Shown here: piece by piece, positions 63,817-64,000 of the stretch
Numbering within the stretch: position 1 is the first letter of the stretch
Layout of the letters: every line of letters begins with the position of its first letter
NCBI GenBank assembly: GCA_013396915.1
Contig: VWZL01002227.1
Coordinates: 1 to 64,000 of the forward strand
DNA: 64,000 nucleotides
Source: Stercorarius parasiticus
Lineage: Eukaryota; Chordata; Aves; Charadriiformes; Stercorariidae
Direction: 5' to 3'
Position numbers and translations under genes: made by a program
Notes under the pieces: model-generated
Told to the model about the DNA's origin: nothing
Database searches by the model: none
Seen by the model: the letters and a program-made list of their open reading frames with translations, nothing else

Positions 63817-63915
63817 TGGTGGACCTGTCAGTGTTAGGTTTAGGTTAACGGTTGGACTCGATGGTCTTAAAGGTCCTTTCCAGCCTAAATGATTCTATGG
63901 TTCTATGATTCTATG

Positions 63916-64000
63916 ATCTGCTTGCTGACGTATCTGGAGGTACCAGGGACTCCTGTCAGGTCCCCTCAGAGCCATCCCTTCTCCAGGCTGAACAGCCCCC
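63916..64000 (-). mobile_element. CR1 LINE (outer element, right half), continues past window
   Basis: Reverse-complemented, this reads GGGGGCTGTTCAGCCTGGAG, AAGGGATGGCTCTGAGGGGA and CCTGACAGGAGTCC...ACCTCCAGATACGTC. This is the GLFSLEKxWLxGDL...LKxLQ region of CR1 ORF2 just upstream of the point where 61770-62077 breaks off. Together with that segment it forms one minus-strand CR1 interrupted by the plus-strand copy. It runs beyond the end of the window. Confidence 0.85.

Larger units (their letters stand above)
62078..63915 (+). mobile_element. Nested young CR1 LINE, 5'-truncated (about 1.84 kb)
   Basis: The best preserved CR1 of the window, on the plus strand and inserted into a minus-strand CR1. 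It starts in ORF2 upstream of the RT domain (the KGFYNYI / PLMDAxG region near 62095-62165), so the 5' UTR and AP-endonuclease domain are missing. RT motifs are clear: [34 protein letters not shown] and the catalytic FADD (63011-63022). The C-terminal domain and 3' UTR follow, with TTGGACTCGATGGTC at 63853-63867 and a terminal series of ATTCTATG-type units (63890-63915). Frame breaks near 62175 and 62385, a TGA at 63095-63097 and a frameshift near 63265-63290 inactivate it. Confidence 0.93.

Noticed and set aside
63826..63848. GTTAGGTTTAGGTTAACGG, telomere-like
   Set aside because: It is a normal part of the 3' UTR of this CR1 subfamily, not an array of TTAGGG.
1..64000. CRISPR arrays, operons, bacterial-type promoters or terminators
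   Set aside because: None is expected or seen. Repeats are eukaryotic interspersed elements, and no spaced direct-repeat array exists.

Overview
The window looks like a piece of a bird genome (nuclear, non-coding). The diagnostic evidence is the set of interspersed repeats. There are many 5'-truncated CR1 LINEs whose 3' ends carry the avian ATTCTATG-type terminal octamers. There are also two near-complete solo LTRs and one LTR fragment that I recognise as bird-type endogenous retrovirus LTRs. The background is AT-rich single-copy DNA with little else in it. I cannot name the species.

I find no host protein-coding exon that I can support, no tRNA or rRNA gene and no CRISPR array. The longest open frames all lie inside CR1 copies. 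The other 60-130 codon frames are not recognisable and are mostly what chance gives in AT-rich DNA. The window is best read as a gene desert or the inside of a large intron.

Layout. 1-303: CR1 3' end containing an assembly N. 304-3132: non-coding with GT-rich tracts. 3133-3872: CR1 (+). 3873-14350: mostly unique DNA with a small old reverse CR1 at 5461. 14352-14700: CR1 3' end (+). 14701-22934: unique DNA with one curious decayed reading frame near 17.8-18.05 kb. 22935-23717: complete LTR on the minus strand. 24291-25635: old CR1 with RT and C-terminal parts (+). 25823-26578: complete solo LTR (+). 27241-28850: two CR1 segments abutting in an order that one copy cannot give. 28851-39004: unique DNA with a MIR/L2-like tail at 29.3 kb and an old reverse CR1 at 36.3 kb. 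39005-39770: very old CR1/L3-like RT remnant (+). 42845-43028: LTR 3' fragment (-). 43029-54140: unique DNA. 54141-54957: the same 407/409-bp sequence twice, separated by a single N. 54958-61769: unique DNA. 61770-64000: a relatively young CR1 (+) nested inside an older CR1 on the opposite strand.

The points most worth a second look are the nested CR1 with a 14-bp duplication-like flank and the duplicated block across the N, which is very probably a false duplication from unmerged contig ends. The putatively exapted palindromic repeat with an octamer motif inside that block also deserves attention. I found no new biological system. The repeats are known kinds of elements, and the remaining sequence shows no operon, array or gene cluster.
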